From assembly GCA_964526325.1 (NCBI GenBank), contig CAZGKM010000004.1:1-64000 (forward strand): DNA of 64,000 bases, given 5' to 3'. Source of the stretch: JACPHD01 sp964526325 (GTDB taxonomy: Bacteria > Patescibacteriota > Patescibacteriia > Patescibacteriales > GWC2-42-12). The translations under genes and the position numbers were made by a program. Each line of letters starts with the position of its first letter. Within the stretch, counting starts at the first letter, position 1. The notes beneath the pieces were generated by a model. That model searched no databases and was not told the DNA's origin. It was given only the letters and a program-made list of their open reading frames with translations. Of this stretch, positions 25,021 through 34,599 are shown one piece after another.

Positions 25021-25371
25021 ATGTTTAAAAGTCACTCGGGAGTTCGGGGGTTGGAGTTGGCGCCATTGCTTACAGCGCAAAGATTAATCAGAGAGATAGC
25101 CAATCGGAAACCCCCGCCCCGCAAATGCGGGGTTGCTTACTTTTTAGTCACTCGCCCGCCTCGCAAGCGAAGCGTTGCGGGCGCGGTAAAAAGTAAGGCC
25201 TAGCGCAGCATCACGANNNNNNNNNNNNNNNNNNNNNNNNNNNNNNNNNNNNNNNNNNNNNNNNNNNNNNNNNNNNNNNNNNNNNNNNNNNNNNNNNNNN
25301 NNNNNNNNNNNNNNNNCGCAAGCGAAGCGTTGCGGGCGCGGTAAAAAGTAAGGCCTAGCGCAGCATCACGA
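25021..25371. repeat. GC-rich composite palindromic repeat interrupted by a scaffold gap
   Basis: Richer in GC than its surroundings. It contains CCCCGCAAATGCGGGG (about 25119-25134) and a long nested hairpin CTTACTTTTTA...CGCCCGC...GCGGGCG...TAAAAAGTAAG (about 25136-25199). The opening CTCGCCCGCC recurs at 59716-59725. The 60-codon ORF that can be read here is not credible. The block before the N run is repeated after it (see the gap entry). With the flanks, 24987-25515 holds no gene that I can support. Confidence 0.6.
25217..25316. other. 100-N scaffold gap with identical 55-bp flanks
   Basis: The 55 bases before the gap (25162-25216) are identical to the 55 bases after it (25317-25371). 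This is what contig ends overlapping by one assembler k-mer look like, so the true gap may be absent. Confidence 0.9.
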
Positions 25372-25460
25372 ATGTTTCAATTTTAAAACAGGCATAAATA
25401 AATGCTCAAATGAGTAGCGGATAAATAAATCGGGTTATTTTTCATCTTCCTGCCACGAAC

Positions 25461-25499
25461 TCCTGGATTCCCCCCGCATCTTGCGGACGGGAATGACAA
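25461..25499. repeat. TGTCATTCCCG-type palindrome
   Basis: Read on the minus strand it starts TTGTCATTCCCGTCCGCAAG and ends GGAATCCAGGA; the arms ATTCCC/GGGAAT form a hairpin. It belongs to the same broad class as 15728-15872. Confidence 0.5.
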
Positions 25500-25515
25500 A
25501 AAATGGTGATATTTT

Positions 25516-26796
25516 TTATATTTTAAACTCCCCTGCCTGCTTTAGTATTTTTTCCTCATCTAGCGTTTTAACTTCCCTGTTTTTCATTATTATTTTCCCA
25601 TTTACAATAACATTTTCCACGTCTTCACCATTAACACAATAAATTAGGTGCGAATACGGATCGTAAATCGGCGTTAGATGCGGCTTATCTAAATTTATGG
25701 TAATTATATCGGCTTTTTTCCCGATTTCCAGCGAACCGATTTCTTTTTCCTCGCCTAATACCTTGGCGCCGTCTATGGTCGCCATCTTAACTATTTCTTT
25801 AGCGCTAATCGCCGTTGGGTCATAATTATTTACTTTATGAAGCAGGGCGCAAGCGCGCATATCGGAAAATAAATCTAAAGTATTGTTACTGGCCGCGCCG
25901 TCGGTGCCTAAACCAACGGTTATACCTAATTCCATCATTTGCTTAAGCGGTGCCGCGCCCGAAGCCAATTTCATATTGCTAATAGGACAATGTGCAACAC
26001 GCACTCCCCTATTTTTATAAATTTTCAAATCGTTATCGCTTAGCCAAACGCTGTGTGCGGCGGTCAATTTTTCAGATAGCAGACCAAGCTCATCTAAATA
26101 TTCAACCGGCGTTTTACCGTAAGCTTTTTCAGAATCTTCAACTTCTTTTTTGGTTTCGCTAACATGAATGTGAATACGTAAATCTTCCGCTTCGGTAACG
26201 GCTTTAATTTTTAATAAATTATCTTTTGAGCAGGTATAGATAGCATGCGGCGCCAAAATAATTTTTATAAACTCATTATTCTTATATTCTTTCGCCAAAG
26301 CAATCGCTTCTTTTATTCCTGCCTCCGGATTTTTAAAATCTAATATGCTTATGCCAATAAAGGCTCTTAAGTTACTTTTAATCGCCGGTTCGGCCATAGC
26401 CTGCCCGAAAAAATACATGTCATTATAACTTGTCACACCGGCTTTTAACATTTCCAAACAAGCCAACTCTCCGGCTCGTTTAACAAACTCGGCATTAACA
26501 TATTTAGCTTCAGCCGGCCAAATATGCCGGTTTAACCAAATATCCAAAGGCAAATCGTCAGCCAATCCGCGAAAATAAGCCATGGCCGCATGCGTATGGG
26601 TATTTATTAGGCCGGGCATGATAATTGAATTGTCCGCGTCAATAAATTCTTTAGCCTGATAATTTTTAATTTTTTCGACTTTGCCAACTGCCGCGATTTT
26701 ATTTTTTAATACAGCAACAAAACCGTCTTTTATAACGGTCAACTTTTCATCTATGGGTAAAATGTATTTTCCTTTAACAATTAAATCGCACTTCAT
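25516..26796 (-). CDS. mtaD: Amidohydrolase, probable 5-methylthioadenosine/S-adenosylhomocysteine deaminase
   Basis: A 426-residue metal-dependent hydrolase with the TIM-barrel metal motifs HTHAAMAYFRG (about 67), HVSETKKEVEDS (His pair about 212), AHSVWLSDNDL and GTDGAASNN. The best match of this motif set is the MTA/SAH deaminase family (deaminating 5'-methylthioadenosine, SAH or related adenosines). A guanine or other aminohydrolase activity cannot be excluded. It lies before murG in the - strand cluster with a 26-base space. Confidence 0.82.
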   Translation of the reverse strand: MKCDLIVKGKYILPIDEKLTVIKDGFVAVLKNKIAAVGKVEKIKNYQAKEFIDADNSIIMPGLINTHTHAAMAYFRGLADDLPLDIWLNRHIWPAEAKYVNAEFVKRAGELACLEMLKAGVTSYNDMYFFGQAMAEPAIKSNLRAFIGISILDFKNPEAGIKEAIALAKEYKNNEFIKIILAPHAIYTCSKDNLLKIKAVTEAEDLRIHIHVSETKKEVEDSEKAYGKTPVEYLDELGLLSEKLTAAHSVWLSDNDLKIYKNRGVRVAHCPISNMKLASGAAPLKQMMELGITVGLGTDGAASNNTLDLFSDMRACALLHKVNNYDPTAISAKEIVKMATIDGAKVLGEEKEIGSLEIGKKADIITINLDKPHLTPIYDPYSHLIYCVNGEDVENVIVNGKIIMKNREVKTLDEEKILKQAGEFKI

Positions 26797-26822
26797 ATTT
26801 TATTTTGACGTCGGAAACCCCC

Positions 26823-27914
26823 TTAGATATCCGACGTCTTTACTATTTTATTTATAATTTTTGCCATCTCCTGCTCCGCTCCCCGCTTCATCGCATTTCT
26901 CATATTTATTGCCAACTGGCTGAGCATTTTTTCATCAGACAGCAAATCTTTTATTATGTGCGTTAAACTTGCCGCAGTTAGATGTTTCTGACCAACCACA
27001 ATCGCGGCTTTTTTACTTTTAAAAAACTCGGCATTGGCTTCTTGATGCGAATCAGGCATGGGAATTATTATAGACGGCTTGCCTAGATATGACAACTCGG
27101 ACAAAAACCCCAATCCGGCGCGCGTCACCACCAAATCGGCCGCGTTTAAAACTTCAGCCATTTTTTCTACGCTTAAAAATTCATATTTTTTATAGTTAAC
27201 ACTTTTTATATTATTGTCCGGCGCTACTTTGTTCTTACCGGTTATATGGATAATCCGGTAAAATTTAGTGAGTTCGCTTAAACTTTCGGCCACCAACCTG
27301 TTAATCGCTTCAGCCCCTGTGCCTCCGCCAACAATTAACACAACTGGTAAATTTGCATTAATTGGAAATTGGGATTTGGGGTTTGTGATTTTTAGGCTCC
27401 ACCTGATCGGATTTCCGGTCCAAATCGCCTTTTTGCCGTAATCAGCCAAAGATTTTTCAAAAGTCACGGTTATTGCCTTGGTAAACGGCGCCATAAATTT
27501 ATTGGCCAACCCGGGAATTATATCCTGCTGGTGGATTATAACCGGCACGCGCAGTATCCAAGCCGCCCAAATTACGGGCACGCTAATAAAACTACCGGCG
27601 CTCATAACTAAATCCGGACGCCATTTTATCATGAAAAAAAACGCTTGCCAAAAACCTAGTTTTATTTTAAAAATATCAACAATATTTTTAAAAGAGAAAT
27701 ATCTGCGCCATTTTCCTCCCGCTACGGCCTTAAATTTTATGCCGGCTCGCTCCACCATTTCGCGCTCCGGCCCGAATTTCGTACCCAGCCAAAAAAATTC
27801 AAACTTGCCCTGATCTTTTATTAGCTCATCATAAACCGCGAGCAGAGGCGCTACCGATCCGCCGGTACCGCCGCCGGTTAAAAGTATTTTATTTATTTTT
27901 GATTGATTATTCAT
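26823..27914 (-). CDS. murG: UDP-GlcNAc:lipid I GlcNAc transferase
   Basis: Makes lipid II at the inner face of the membrane. N-terminal glycine loop TGGGTGGSVAPLLAV (about 14-28), HQQDIIPGLANK, GNPIRWS and the GGGTGAEAINRLV and SYLGKPSIIIPMPDSHQEANA motifs. The linker after GNPIRWS (ITNPKSQFPINAN) is encoded by a dispersed repeat (27349-27395). It begins one base after ftsW, so the two are co-translated. Confidence 0.95.
   Translation of the reverse strand: MNNQSKINKILLTGGGTGGSVAPLLAVYDELIKDQGKFEFFWLGTKFGPEREMVERAGIKFKAVAGGKWRRYFSFKNIVDIFKIKLGFWQAFFFMIKWRPDLVMSAGSFISVPVIWAAWILRVPVIIHQQDIIPGLANKFMAPFTKAITVTFEKSLADYGKKAIWTGNPIRWSLKITNPKSQFPINANLPVVLIVGGGTGAEAINRLVAESLSELTKFYRIIHITGKNKVAPDNNIKSVNYKKYEFLSVEKMAEVLNAADLVVTRAGLGFLSELSYLGKPSIIIPMPDSHQEANAEFFKSKKAAIVVGQKHLTAASLTHIIKDLLSDEKMLSQLAINMRNAMKRGAEQEMAKIINKIVKTSDI
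27349..27395. repeat. Dispersed AATTGGAAATTGGGATTTGGG repeat inside murG
   Basis: The + strand reads ATTGGAAATTGGGATTTGGG then GTTTGTGATTTTT. Similar sequence is found between genes at 29091-29140 and 59550-59576. It encodes a linker between the two MurG domains, so the insertion is tolerated. Confidence 0.5.
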
Positions 27915-27915
27915 T

Positions 27916-29055
27916 TTAATTCGTCTTCGTCTGCTTACTGATATTTATTAATATCCCGACAGAAGCCAGGGCTACGAGCATGGCCGATCCGCCATAACTT
28001 ACCATCGGTAAAGGCACGCCGGTCATAGGCAGTATATTTACCATGCCGCCGATGTTGATAAAAGCTTGCATTACCATCCAGCTAACTATGCCAATAGCTA
28101 AAATTTTTCCAAAATCGTCCGGCGCGTGTTTGGCGATGGAAACCCCTCGATAAAATAAAGCCAAATACAATAAAATCAAGCCTGCGGAAAAAATAAAACC
28201 GATCTCTTCGCTGATTATCGGAAAAATAGCATCATTTTGGGCTTGCGGCAAATACAAAAATTTCTGTCTTGAGGCGCCGAGGCCTCGGCCCCAGAAACCT
28301 CCCGAGCCAACGGCAATTAAAGATTGATTAATCTGATAACAATATTCTTTAGGCGAATAGGACGGATCCAGCATGCACTTAAATCGATTTGCCTGATAAG
28401 GGTAAATATTTACCATAATAATTAAAGCCAACAAGCCTAATAAAATCATACTTACAATATGTTTCAGCTTGCCGCCGCCTATAAAATAAACTACGAGTGA
28501 CGCTAAAGCAATAATAGTTAATGTCCCCATATCCGGCTGCAGCATCATTAAAACGGCAATAATTCCCAAAATTACAATAAAAGGACCGAGACCTCGTGTT
28601 ATTTCCGCTAATTTCTTTTTTCTGCCCTCAAGCCAAGCCGCCAGATATAAGAGGAAAGTTATTTTAACGAATTCCGCCGGCTGCAAAGAAAAACCAAAAA
28701 CATTAATCCAGCTTCTGGAAGTGCCCCAGGTGCCGGCTAGGCCGGGTATAAAAACCAAAAGCAATAAGCCGATAGAAGCGATCAGCATCCATAAAGCGTA
28801 TTTGCGCCAAATTTGATAATCAACGCGCGAGAAAAACCAAGCGGCCGCCAAGCCTAAAACCAGGCCGAAAAGCTGATGTTTAAAAAAATAATAACTATCG
28901 CGATAAGTATTATATGCAATAACCGATGAAGCGCTTGAAAGCATAATCAAGCCGAAAATAATTATTGCGCCAACTATAAAAATAAGCGGCCTGTCCGATT
29001 CATGCTCGCCCTTGTAATTAATCAGTTTATTTAACCAAATTATTAAATTTTTCAT
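27916..29055 (-). CDS. ftsW: Lipid II polymerase FtsW (SEDS family)
   Basis: Septal peptidoglycan glycosyltransferase. About ten membrane spans in 379 residues, with the SEDS hallmarks QPAEFVKI (around residue 125), LMLQPDMGT, and near the end NIGGMVNILPMTGVPLPMVSYGGSAM. RodA is the close alternative; the murG/mraY neighbourhood favours FtsW. An acidic cytoplasmic N-terminus precedes the first span. Confidence 0.9.
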   Translation of the reverse strand: MKNLIIWLNKLINYKGEHESDRPLIFIVGAIIIFGLIMLSSASSVIAYNTYRDSYYFFKHQLFGLVLGLAAAWFFSRVDYQIWRKYALWMLIASIGLLLLVFIPGLAGTWGTSRSWINVFGFSLQPAEFVKITFLLYLAAWLEGRKKKLAEITRGLGPFIVILGIIAVLMMLQPDMGTLTIIALASLVVYFIGGGKLKHIVSMILLGLLALIIMVNIYPYQANRFKCMLDPSYSPKEYCYQINQSLIAVGSGGFWGRGLGASRQKFLYLPQAQNDAIFPIISEEIGFIFSAGLILLYLALFYRGVSIAKHAPDDFGKILAIGIVSWMVMQAFINIGGMVNILPMTGVPLPMVSYGGSAMLVALASVGILINISKQTKTN

Positions 29056-29146
29056 AATTACAAATGACTAATGGCTAATCAAATCCCAAATCCAAATGTC
29101 AATAAATTGATTAATTTGCCATTTGTCATTGGAAATTCGTCATTTC
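29056..29146. repeat. Dispersed inverted repeat between mraY and ftsW
   Basis: Contains AAATGAC near one end and GTCATTT near the other, and AAATCCCAAATCCAAATGTC and ATTTGTCATTGGAAATTCG segments; same family as in miaB, murG and 59496-59576. It fills the whole intergenic space. Confidence 0.5.
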
Positions 29147-29149
29147 AGT

Positions 29150-30199
29150 TTACATCGTCTTATCTAATAAAAACACTACCAACCCCATGGCCGCGCTCAC
29201 GCCGGCAATAACCCAAAAACGCATAACGATTTTAGGCTCGCTCCAGCCGATAGCTTCAAAGTGATGATGAATCGGCGAAGAAATAAATATTTTTTTTCCT
29301 CTGATTTTTTTTGACAGCTGCTGGATGATAACCGAAAAAGATTCTATGACAAATACTAAGCCGATAATCGGCAAAATTAATGCCGAATTAGTCAACATGG
29401 CGATTATACCCAAAGTAATGCCCAGGCTCATAGCACCGGTATCACCCATATAAAATCTGGCCGGATTGATATTGAACCATAAAAATGCCAATAACGCGCC
29501 GACAATAACACCGCAAAAAGCGGCTAAATCATATTTGTCGATAGAAAAAGCGATAACTCCGAAAGCGGCGAAACATAAAAGCAAAACTCCGCCGGCCAAC
29601 CCGTCAAGGCCATCGGTTTCATTAACGGAAAAAGCCGTAGCCACTAAAACAAAAATAAAAATTAACATATAAGGCCAGCCCATTTGATAATCGCCTAAAA
29701 AAGGAATATGAAAAATATCCCATCCTAATTTAAAATAAAACCATAAAGCGCCAAAACAGGCGATAATAGTATAAATCAACAGACGATGCCTGACTTTTAA
29801 GCCGCCACCGCCCAGAATGCCTTTACCTCTGACATCCAGCCAATCGTCAATCAAACCGATTAAAGCGGTGGCTACTAAAGCGCCTAGAGGTAGTAATGTC
29901 TCTCTGCGAGATAAAAAATTAAGATAATTAAAAATATCCGCGGAAAAAATTTTCGGTAAATAATAAAACATAACGGCAAGTATTAAAACGGTAAGCCAAA
30001 TTAAAATACCGCCCATAGTTGGCGTACCATCTTTATGAGCATGCATTTTAGAATAAACCGGCGTTGAACCGTTTGATCTGATTTTCTTACCTAAATTATA
30101 CTTATACAAATAATGAGTTAACAAAGGGGTCCAAATAATAGCAAAAATAAAAGCCAAAGCGGTTAAAAGCAAAATTTTAATAACATAAAAATCAAACAT
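29150..30199 (-). CDS. mraY: Phospho-MurNAc-pentapeptide transferase
   Basis: Transfers phospho-MurNAc-pentapeptide to undecaprenyl phosphate to make lipid I. Ten predicted spans in 349 residues; motifs KDGTPTMGG (56-64), DDWLDVRGKG, NETDGLDGLAGG, NINPARFYMGDTGAMSLG and SSPIHHHFEAIGWSEPKIV. First of the mraY-ftsW-murG series on this strand. Confidence 0.97.
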   Translation of the reverse strand: MFDFYVIKILLLTALAFIFAIIWTPLLTHYLYKYNLGKKIRSNGSTPVYSKMHAHKDGTPTMGGILIWLTVLILAVMFYYLPKIFSADIFNYLNFLSRRETLLPLGALVATALIGLIDDWLDVRGKGILGGGGLKVRHRLLIYTIIACFGALWFYFKLGWDIFHIPFLGDYQMGWPYMLIFIFVLVATAFSVNETDGLDGLAGGVLLLCFAAFGVIAFSIDKYDLAAFCGVIVGALLAFLWFNINPARFYMGDTGAMSLGITLGIIAMLTNSALILPIIGLVFVIESFSVIIQQLSKKIRGKKIFISSPIHHHFEAIGWSEPKIVMRFWVIAGVSAAMGLVVFLLDKTM

Positions 30200-30210
30200 A
30201 ATTTATTGTA

Positions 30211-30624
30211 TTATCTAAAATTAATTAAATAAATAGCTAGCGTACCGGCAATTAAAAATAAATTAATCAATAGGGAAAAACCAAGTAATAAATGAATTAA
30301 AAATTTATTTTTTCTAAAAATATTTAACAACAAAATAAAATTGATAATAATAAAAGCCAAGCCTAAAATCGGAATAATATAAACATCTTTAGCTTCTCCA
30401 ATCAAATTTACGCCCAAATTTACATTATAGTGCAAAACAACCAAATTTTGACTGACATTATTATTGACATAAAAAGCTAACAGCCAATTAATAATATTTA
30501 AAGTAAACAAAAATATCAGATACATTCTGACAAACATAAAGCCAGTCAAATCAAAAAACGCTTGGGCCAGCTTTTCGTGGCCAAGATATATATAATTTAA
30601 TATTTTATGGCTGTCAATCGCCAT
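30211..30624 (-). CDS. Hypothetical membrane protein, 137 residues
   Basis: Three strong hydrophobic segments (about residues 30-52, 80-103, 110-135). No recognised family. It is 11 bases upstream of mraY on the same strand, so it is likely the first gene of that operon and may have a cell-envelope role. Divergent from the pilus cluster. Confidence 0.65.
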   Translation of the reverse strand: MAIDSHKILNYIYLGHEKLAQAFFDLTGFMFVRMYLIFLFTLNIINWLLAFYVNNNVSQNLVVLHYNVNLGVNLIGEAKDVYIIPILGLAFIIINFILLLNIFRKNKFLIHLLLGFSLLINLFLIAGTLAIYLINFR

Positions 30625-30691
30625 ATATTTAACTTAACATACTTTTGCTTAAAAATAAATATATTCGGAGTTTACTTGATTTACAATTTTA

Positions 30692-30700
30692 TGTTATAAT
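30692..30700 (+). promoter_or_regulatory. Extended -10 promoter of the pilus cluster
   Basis: TGTTATAAT: a perfect TATAAT (30695-30700) with the extended TG. The -35 is poor (TTGATT/TTTACT region around 30672-30680). It lies about 50 bases before pilB in the divergent space. Confidence 0.55.
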
Positions 30701-30752
30701 ATGATTAAGCTAAATCCTCTTTAATTAAGAGATTATCTTTTTTAATAATCGC

Positions 30753-32474
30753 ATGCTATCAAATCAACAACTAAAAAAAATATTGGAAAAATCAGACGTC
30801 TTGCCACCGCAGGAATTTGAAAAATTTTCCATGGAAGCAGAAAAATACGGAAAAACTCTGGAAAACTATTTAATTGAAAAAAAAGTGACTACTTCAAACT
30901 CCCTATACGAAGACGCGGCCAACTACTTTAAAGTGCCTTTCATTAATTTAAAGGATCAAATTATAAGAAAAGATATTTTGTATAATATACCTGAACCTAT
31001 TGCCTCAACCCATGAAATAATCGCTTTCGCTGCCGACGACAAAGAAATAAAAATCGCAACTTTAGATCCGGAAAATATAGAAATTTTTGAATTCATCAGA
31101 AAAAAAACTCATCTAAAACCAGTAATTTACTTAACTACGCCGGACAGTCTTAAGGAAACTATAAAACAATACCATAAAAGCTTAAAAGCAGAATTTAAAG
31201 ACTTGGCCGACGAACGCATGGATGGCGGTGATGAAAATCTTAAAAAATTAGCGGAAAATTTACCGATAGTGAGAATCGTCGATACATTATTGGAATACGC
31301 GATTTTCGAAAGCGCCAGCGATATTCATATCGAACCCGAAGAAAAAGATATTATTGCGCGCTATCGTGTTGACGGTATTTTAAGAACGGTCATGACTCTG
31401 CCTAAAAACGTCCAACCGGGGATTATCGCTCGCATTAAAATATTGGCTAATCTGAAAGTTGACGAACATCGCTTGCCGCAAGACGGCCGCTTTAAAATTA
31501 GCACAAAAGAATATAAAGTTTCTTTCAGAGTTTCTATTATCCCGACTTTTGACGGAGAAAAAATAGTCATGCGCCTCTTAAGCGAAAAAGCTCAAGTCTT
31601 AACTCTTGAGCAATTAGGCCTGCAGCCTTCAGCCCTGGATACTATCAAAAGAAATATTTCTAAGCCGCATGGCATGATTTTAGTAACCGGGCCAACCGGC
31701 TCCGGAAAAACCACGACTCTTTATACAGTTATGAATATTTTAAATAGACCGGAAGTTAATATTGTCACTATTGAAGATCCGATTGAATACCGCATGCCTC
31801 GCGTCAACCAATCGCAGGTTAATCCAAAAATCGGCTATACTTTCGCAGCCGGGTTAAGAGCATTCTTAAGGCAAGATCCGAATATTATAATGGTCGGAGA
31901 AATCCGCGATCAAGAAACTGCGGAAATCGCCATACATGCGGCTATGACCGGCCATTTAGTTCTGTCAACCTTGCATACGAATGATGCCGTAACTACTCTG
32001 CCCCGCCTTTCCGATATGGGCGTACCGGCTTTTTTAGTAGCTTCTACCACTAATGTTATAATAGCCCAAAGATTAGTCAGAAAAATTTGCCCGAATTGCA
32101 TCCAGAGTTATAAATTGGATAAACAAACGATAACGGAGTTAAAGCAACAGCTTGACCTTGAAAATATTATGCAAACACTTGAAGAAAAGAAAATCATTAT
32201 CAACGCCAAGCAAGGCATAGAGGCTTTATTGTTTTATCGAGGCAAAGGCTGCAAGCAATGCTCTAATTCCGGCTATAAAGGCCGGCTTGGCATTTACGAA
32301 GTTTTAGAAATTACTCAAGAAATGTCGGAATTAATTTTAAAAAAATCCTCGCCGACAGAGCTTAAAAAACAGGCGGAAAAACAAAACATGCTTACTATTA
32401 TTGAAGACGGATTTATTAAAGCTAAGAATGGCATCACTACGATTGAAGAAATTATGAGAGTAACTAAAGAATAA
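30753..32474 (+). CDS. pilB: Type IV pilus assembly ATPase PilB (GspE family)
   Basis: Hexameric motor for pilus extension. 573 residues: N-terminal MshEN-like region, ATPase core with Walker A GPTGSGKTTTL, Asp box (EDPIEYRM), Walker B (MVGEIRDQETAEIA), His box (GHLVLSTLHTND), and a zinc tetracysteine (CPNC...CKQC). First gene of the pilus cluster. PilT is not in the window. Confidence 0.95.
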   Translation: MLSNQQLKKILEKSDVLPPQEFEKFSMEAEKYGKTLENYLIEKKVTTSNSLYEDAANYFKVPFINLKDQIIRKDILYNIPEPIASTHEIIAFAADDKEIKIATLDPENIEIFEFIRKKTHLKPVIYLTTPDSLKETIKQYHKSLKAEFKDLADERMDGGDENLKKLAENLPIVRIVDTLLEYAIFESASDIHIEPEEKDIIARYRVDGILRTVMTLPKNVQPGIIARIKILANLKVDEHRLPQDGRFKISTKEYKVSFRVSIIPTFDGEKIVMRLLSEKAQVLTLEQLGLQPSALDTIKRNISKPHGMILVTGPTGSGKTTTLYTVMNILNRPEVNIVTIEDPIEYRMPRVNQSQVNPKIGYTFAAGLRAFLRQDPNIIMVGEIRDQETAEIAIHAAMTGHLVLSTLHTNDAVTTLPRLSDMGVPAFLVASTTNVIIAQRLVRKICPNCIQSYKLDKQTITELKQQLDLENIMQTLEEKKIIINAKQGIEALLFYRGKGCKQCSNSGYKGRLGIYEVLEITQEMSELILKKSSPTELKKQAEKQNMLTIIEDGFIKAKNGITTIEEIMRVTKE

Positions 32475-32489
32475 TTATAATTATTAATT

Positions 32490-33653
32490 ATGACTGTAAT
32501 TTTACCACCACAAAATGAATCGGATAATCAGCCGGTTAAAACCCCGGCCGACACCCAGCCGGTCAACCAAGAAAAAAGCACAATGGAAACAATCAATCGT
32601 TTTTTAGAAAAATTTTCTTCCATCCCCATTTCTGAAAAATTATTTTTTGTCCAGCATTTAGGCATAATGCTTAAAGCCGGAATTTCTTTGTCAGTGGCGT
32701 TAAAAACTTTAACCCAGCAAACAAGCAACAAAAAATTCGCCAGAATAATAAGCGACATTTCAAAAAATGTTGAAAAGGGCGTAAGTTTTACGGAAAGCTT
32801 AAGGCCGCACGAAAAAATCTTCGGGCAATTATTCATTAGCATGATTGAATCCGGAGAAATTTCCGGAAAATTAGAAGAAGTTTTAAAAAGATTATATATT
32901 CAATTTAAAAAAAATCATGAACTTGTTTCAAAAGTTAAAGGAGCGCTAACTTATCCGGCGGTAATTTTATTCGCTATGTCCGGGATCGGAATTTTTATGA
33001 TGATCGTAGTTATACCAAAAATAACCGCCATGTTTAAAGATTTTGACGCCGAATTGCCCTTAGCCACCAAAATTCTCATTAAATTATCCGACAGCTTAGT
33101 CTCCCACGGCTTGCTTTATCTTATCGGCTTGATTATTTTTATTATAATTTTAATTCAATCTATTAAAACACAAAAGGGCAAATATATTTTCCACGGACTA
33201 CTTTTAAAATTACCGATTTTTGCGCCAATTATTAAAAAAATTAATTTAGCTCGTTTCGCTCGCACAATAAGCTCGCTTTTAAAAACCGACATTATGATCA
33301 TTAAAAGCTTTCAAATCACGGCCAATGTTTTAGGCAATGTCTATTACCGCGACGCCTTGAATGAAATGAGCAATAAGATTAAAAAGGGCGGTACCATAAA
33401 TGAAGTTATCGCTAATTATCAAAAATTATTTCCTCCGGTAGTTACGCAAATGATTGCTATTGGCGAAGAGACCGGCGAACTTGATTATATTCTTGAAGAA
33501 TTGGCCGAATTCTACGAAGGTGAAATTGACGAAATAATGAATAATTTACCGGCGATAATTGAACCTATTTTAATTTTACTCCTTGGTTTAGTCGTCGGCG
33601 GCATGGCTATAGCCGTAATTATGCCGATGTACTCTTTAACATCAGTTATATAA
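32490..33653 (+). CDS. pilC: Type IV pilus inner-membrane platform protein PilC
   Basis: GspF/PilC family: two repeats of the T2SSF domain and three or four membrane spans in 387 residues; FVQHLGIMLKAGISLSVALK and LISMIESGEISGKLEEVL segments, repeated as FARTISSLLKTDIMI and MIAIGEETGELDYILEEL. An unstructured Pro/Gln/Thr-rich N-terminus (residues 1-30). It follows pilB by 15 bases and is its partner in pilus assembly. Confidence 0.94.
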   Translation: MTVILPPQNESDNQPVKTPADTQPVNQEKSTMETINRFLEKFSSIPISEKLFFVQHLGIMLKAGISLSVALKTLTQQTSNKKFARIISDISKNVEKGVSFTESLRPHEKIFGQLFISMIESGEISGKLEEVLKRLYIQFKKNHELVSKVKGALTYPAVILFAMSGIGIFMMIVVIPKITAMFKDFDAELPLATKILIKLSDSLVSHGLLYLIGLIIFIIILIQSIKTQKGKYIFHGLLLKLPIFAPIIKKINLARFARTISSLLKTDIMIIKSFQITANVLGNVYYRDALNEMSNKIKKGGTINEVIANYQKLFPPVVTQMIAIGEETGELDYILEELAEFYEGEIDEIMNNLPAIIEPILILLLGLVVGGMAIAVIMPMYSLTSVI

Positions 33654-33672
33654 TTAAACTAATTCATATATT

Positions 33673-34122
33673 ATGCGACCATACCGAGATAATAAAGGCA
33701 GTACGCTTATGGACATACTGGTCGTTCTTGGTATTATTGCTTTGCTGTCAACCTTAGCCATACCCTATTTAAGGCAATACCAGCCTAATTTAAAGCTTAA
33801 TGCTATCGCCCGCGATTTAACTACCGACCTAAGATACGCTCAGCAATTAACCATAACAGAACAAAAAGTTTATCAAGTTACTTTTGATTTAATTAATAAT
33901 CAATATCAAATTCAGAAAATAGATACGGCCACAACTACCATAAAAACCGTGATTCTTGAATCGGAAGTCAGCTTTAAAGAGATTATTGATTTAACCGACA
34001 ATAAAGTAATTTTTAATTATTACGGCGGTGTTAGCCAGTCCGGAAAAATAATATTGGAAAACACAAATAATCTGACAGCTACTATCAATATCAAGCCTTC
34101 GGGCTATATTCATTTAGAATAA
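33673..34122 (+). CDS. Type IV prepilin-like protein (GspH/FimT type)
   Basis: Short basic leader, then the prepilin peptidase site G-STLMD with a hydrophobic helix (about residues 10-30). The +5 residue is aspartate instead of the usual glutamate. Beta-rich body of 149 residues with the TDLRYAQQLTITEQ segment of minor pilins. Minor pseudopilin role is likely. Confidence 0.85.
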   Translation: MRPYRDNKGSTLMDILVVLGIIALLSTLAIPYLRQYQPNLKLNAIARDLTTDLRYAQQLTITEQKVYQVTFDLINNQYQIQKIDTATTTIKTVILESEVSFKEIIDLTDNKVIFNYYGGVSQSGKIILENTNNLTATINIKPSGYIHLE

Positions 34123-34123
34123 A

Positions 34124-34552
34124 ATGCTAAAAGAAATTTTAAAAAATCGCGGGATGTCATTAATTGAAACCATGGTCGCACTATTGATTTTAATGGTGGC
34201 CTTTATCAGTTTAGTCCAATCATTTCCCTATAGTCAAACTATTGTAAAAAACGCGGAAAATTACACCAAAGCCGCCTATCTGGGGCAAAATAAACTGGAA
34301 CAGCTCTTAGCTCTTAGCTATAACAATATCCCGGTTGGCACGGTTGAGGCAAAACAAAGGTTGTCAAGCGACCCGGCTGATTATTTATATTATTTTCAAA
34401 GACAAACAACGGTAAGCTATCTTGATGGCAATTGGCAATTATCGGTTAGCGATACGGGCATGAAAAAAATTTCTATCACTGTTTATTACACTAATTCTAT
34501 TTCTAAAAATGAAAATTCTTACAACATCTCGGCTTTAGCCAGTCAACGTTAA
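34124..34552 (+). CDS. Minor prepilin (PilV/GspI-like)
   Basis: 142 residues: leader MLKEILKNRG then MSLIETMVALLILMVAF, i.e. cleavage before Met with Glu at +5. The body is short. Starts one base after the previous gene. PilV/GspI-type naming is by position and N-terminus only. Confidence 0.85.
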   Translation: MLKEILKNRGMSLIETMVALLILMVAFISLVQSFPYSQTIVKNAENYTKAAYLGQNKLEQLLALSYNNIPVGTVEAKQRLSSDPADYLYYFQRQTTVSYLDGNWQLSVSDTGMKKISITVYYTNSISKNENSYNISALASQR

Positions 34553-34599
34553 TCATTCATCTCATTGAATAAACTGCATATAATTATGATAAAATACAA

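Noticed and set aside
25021..25203. 60-codon ORF in the GC-rich repeat
   Set aside because: It follows palindromic repeat sequence, the product is Arg/Pro-rich by composition, and it has no ribosome site.
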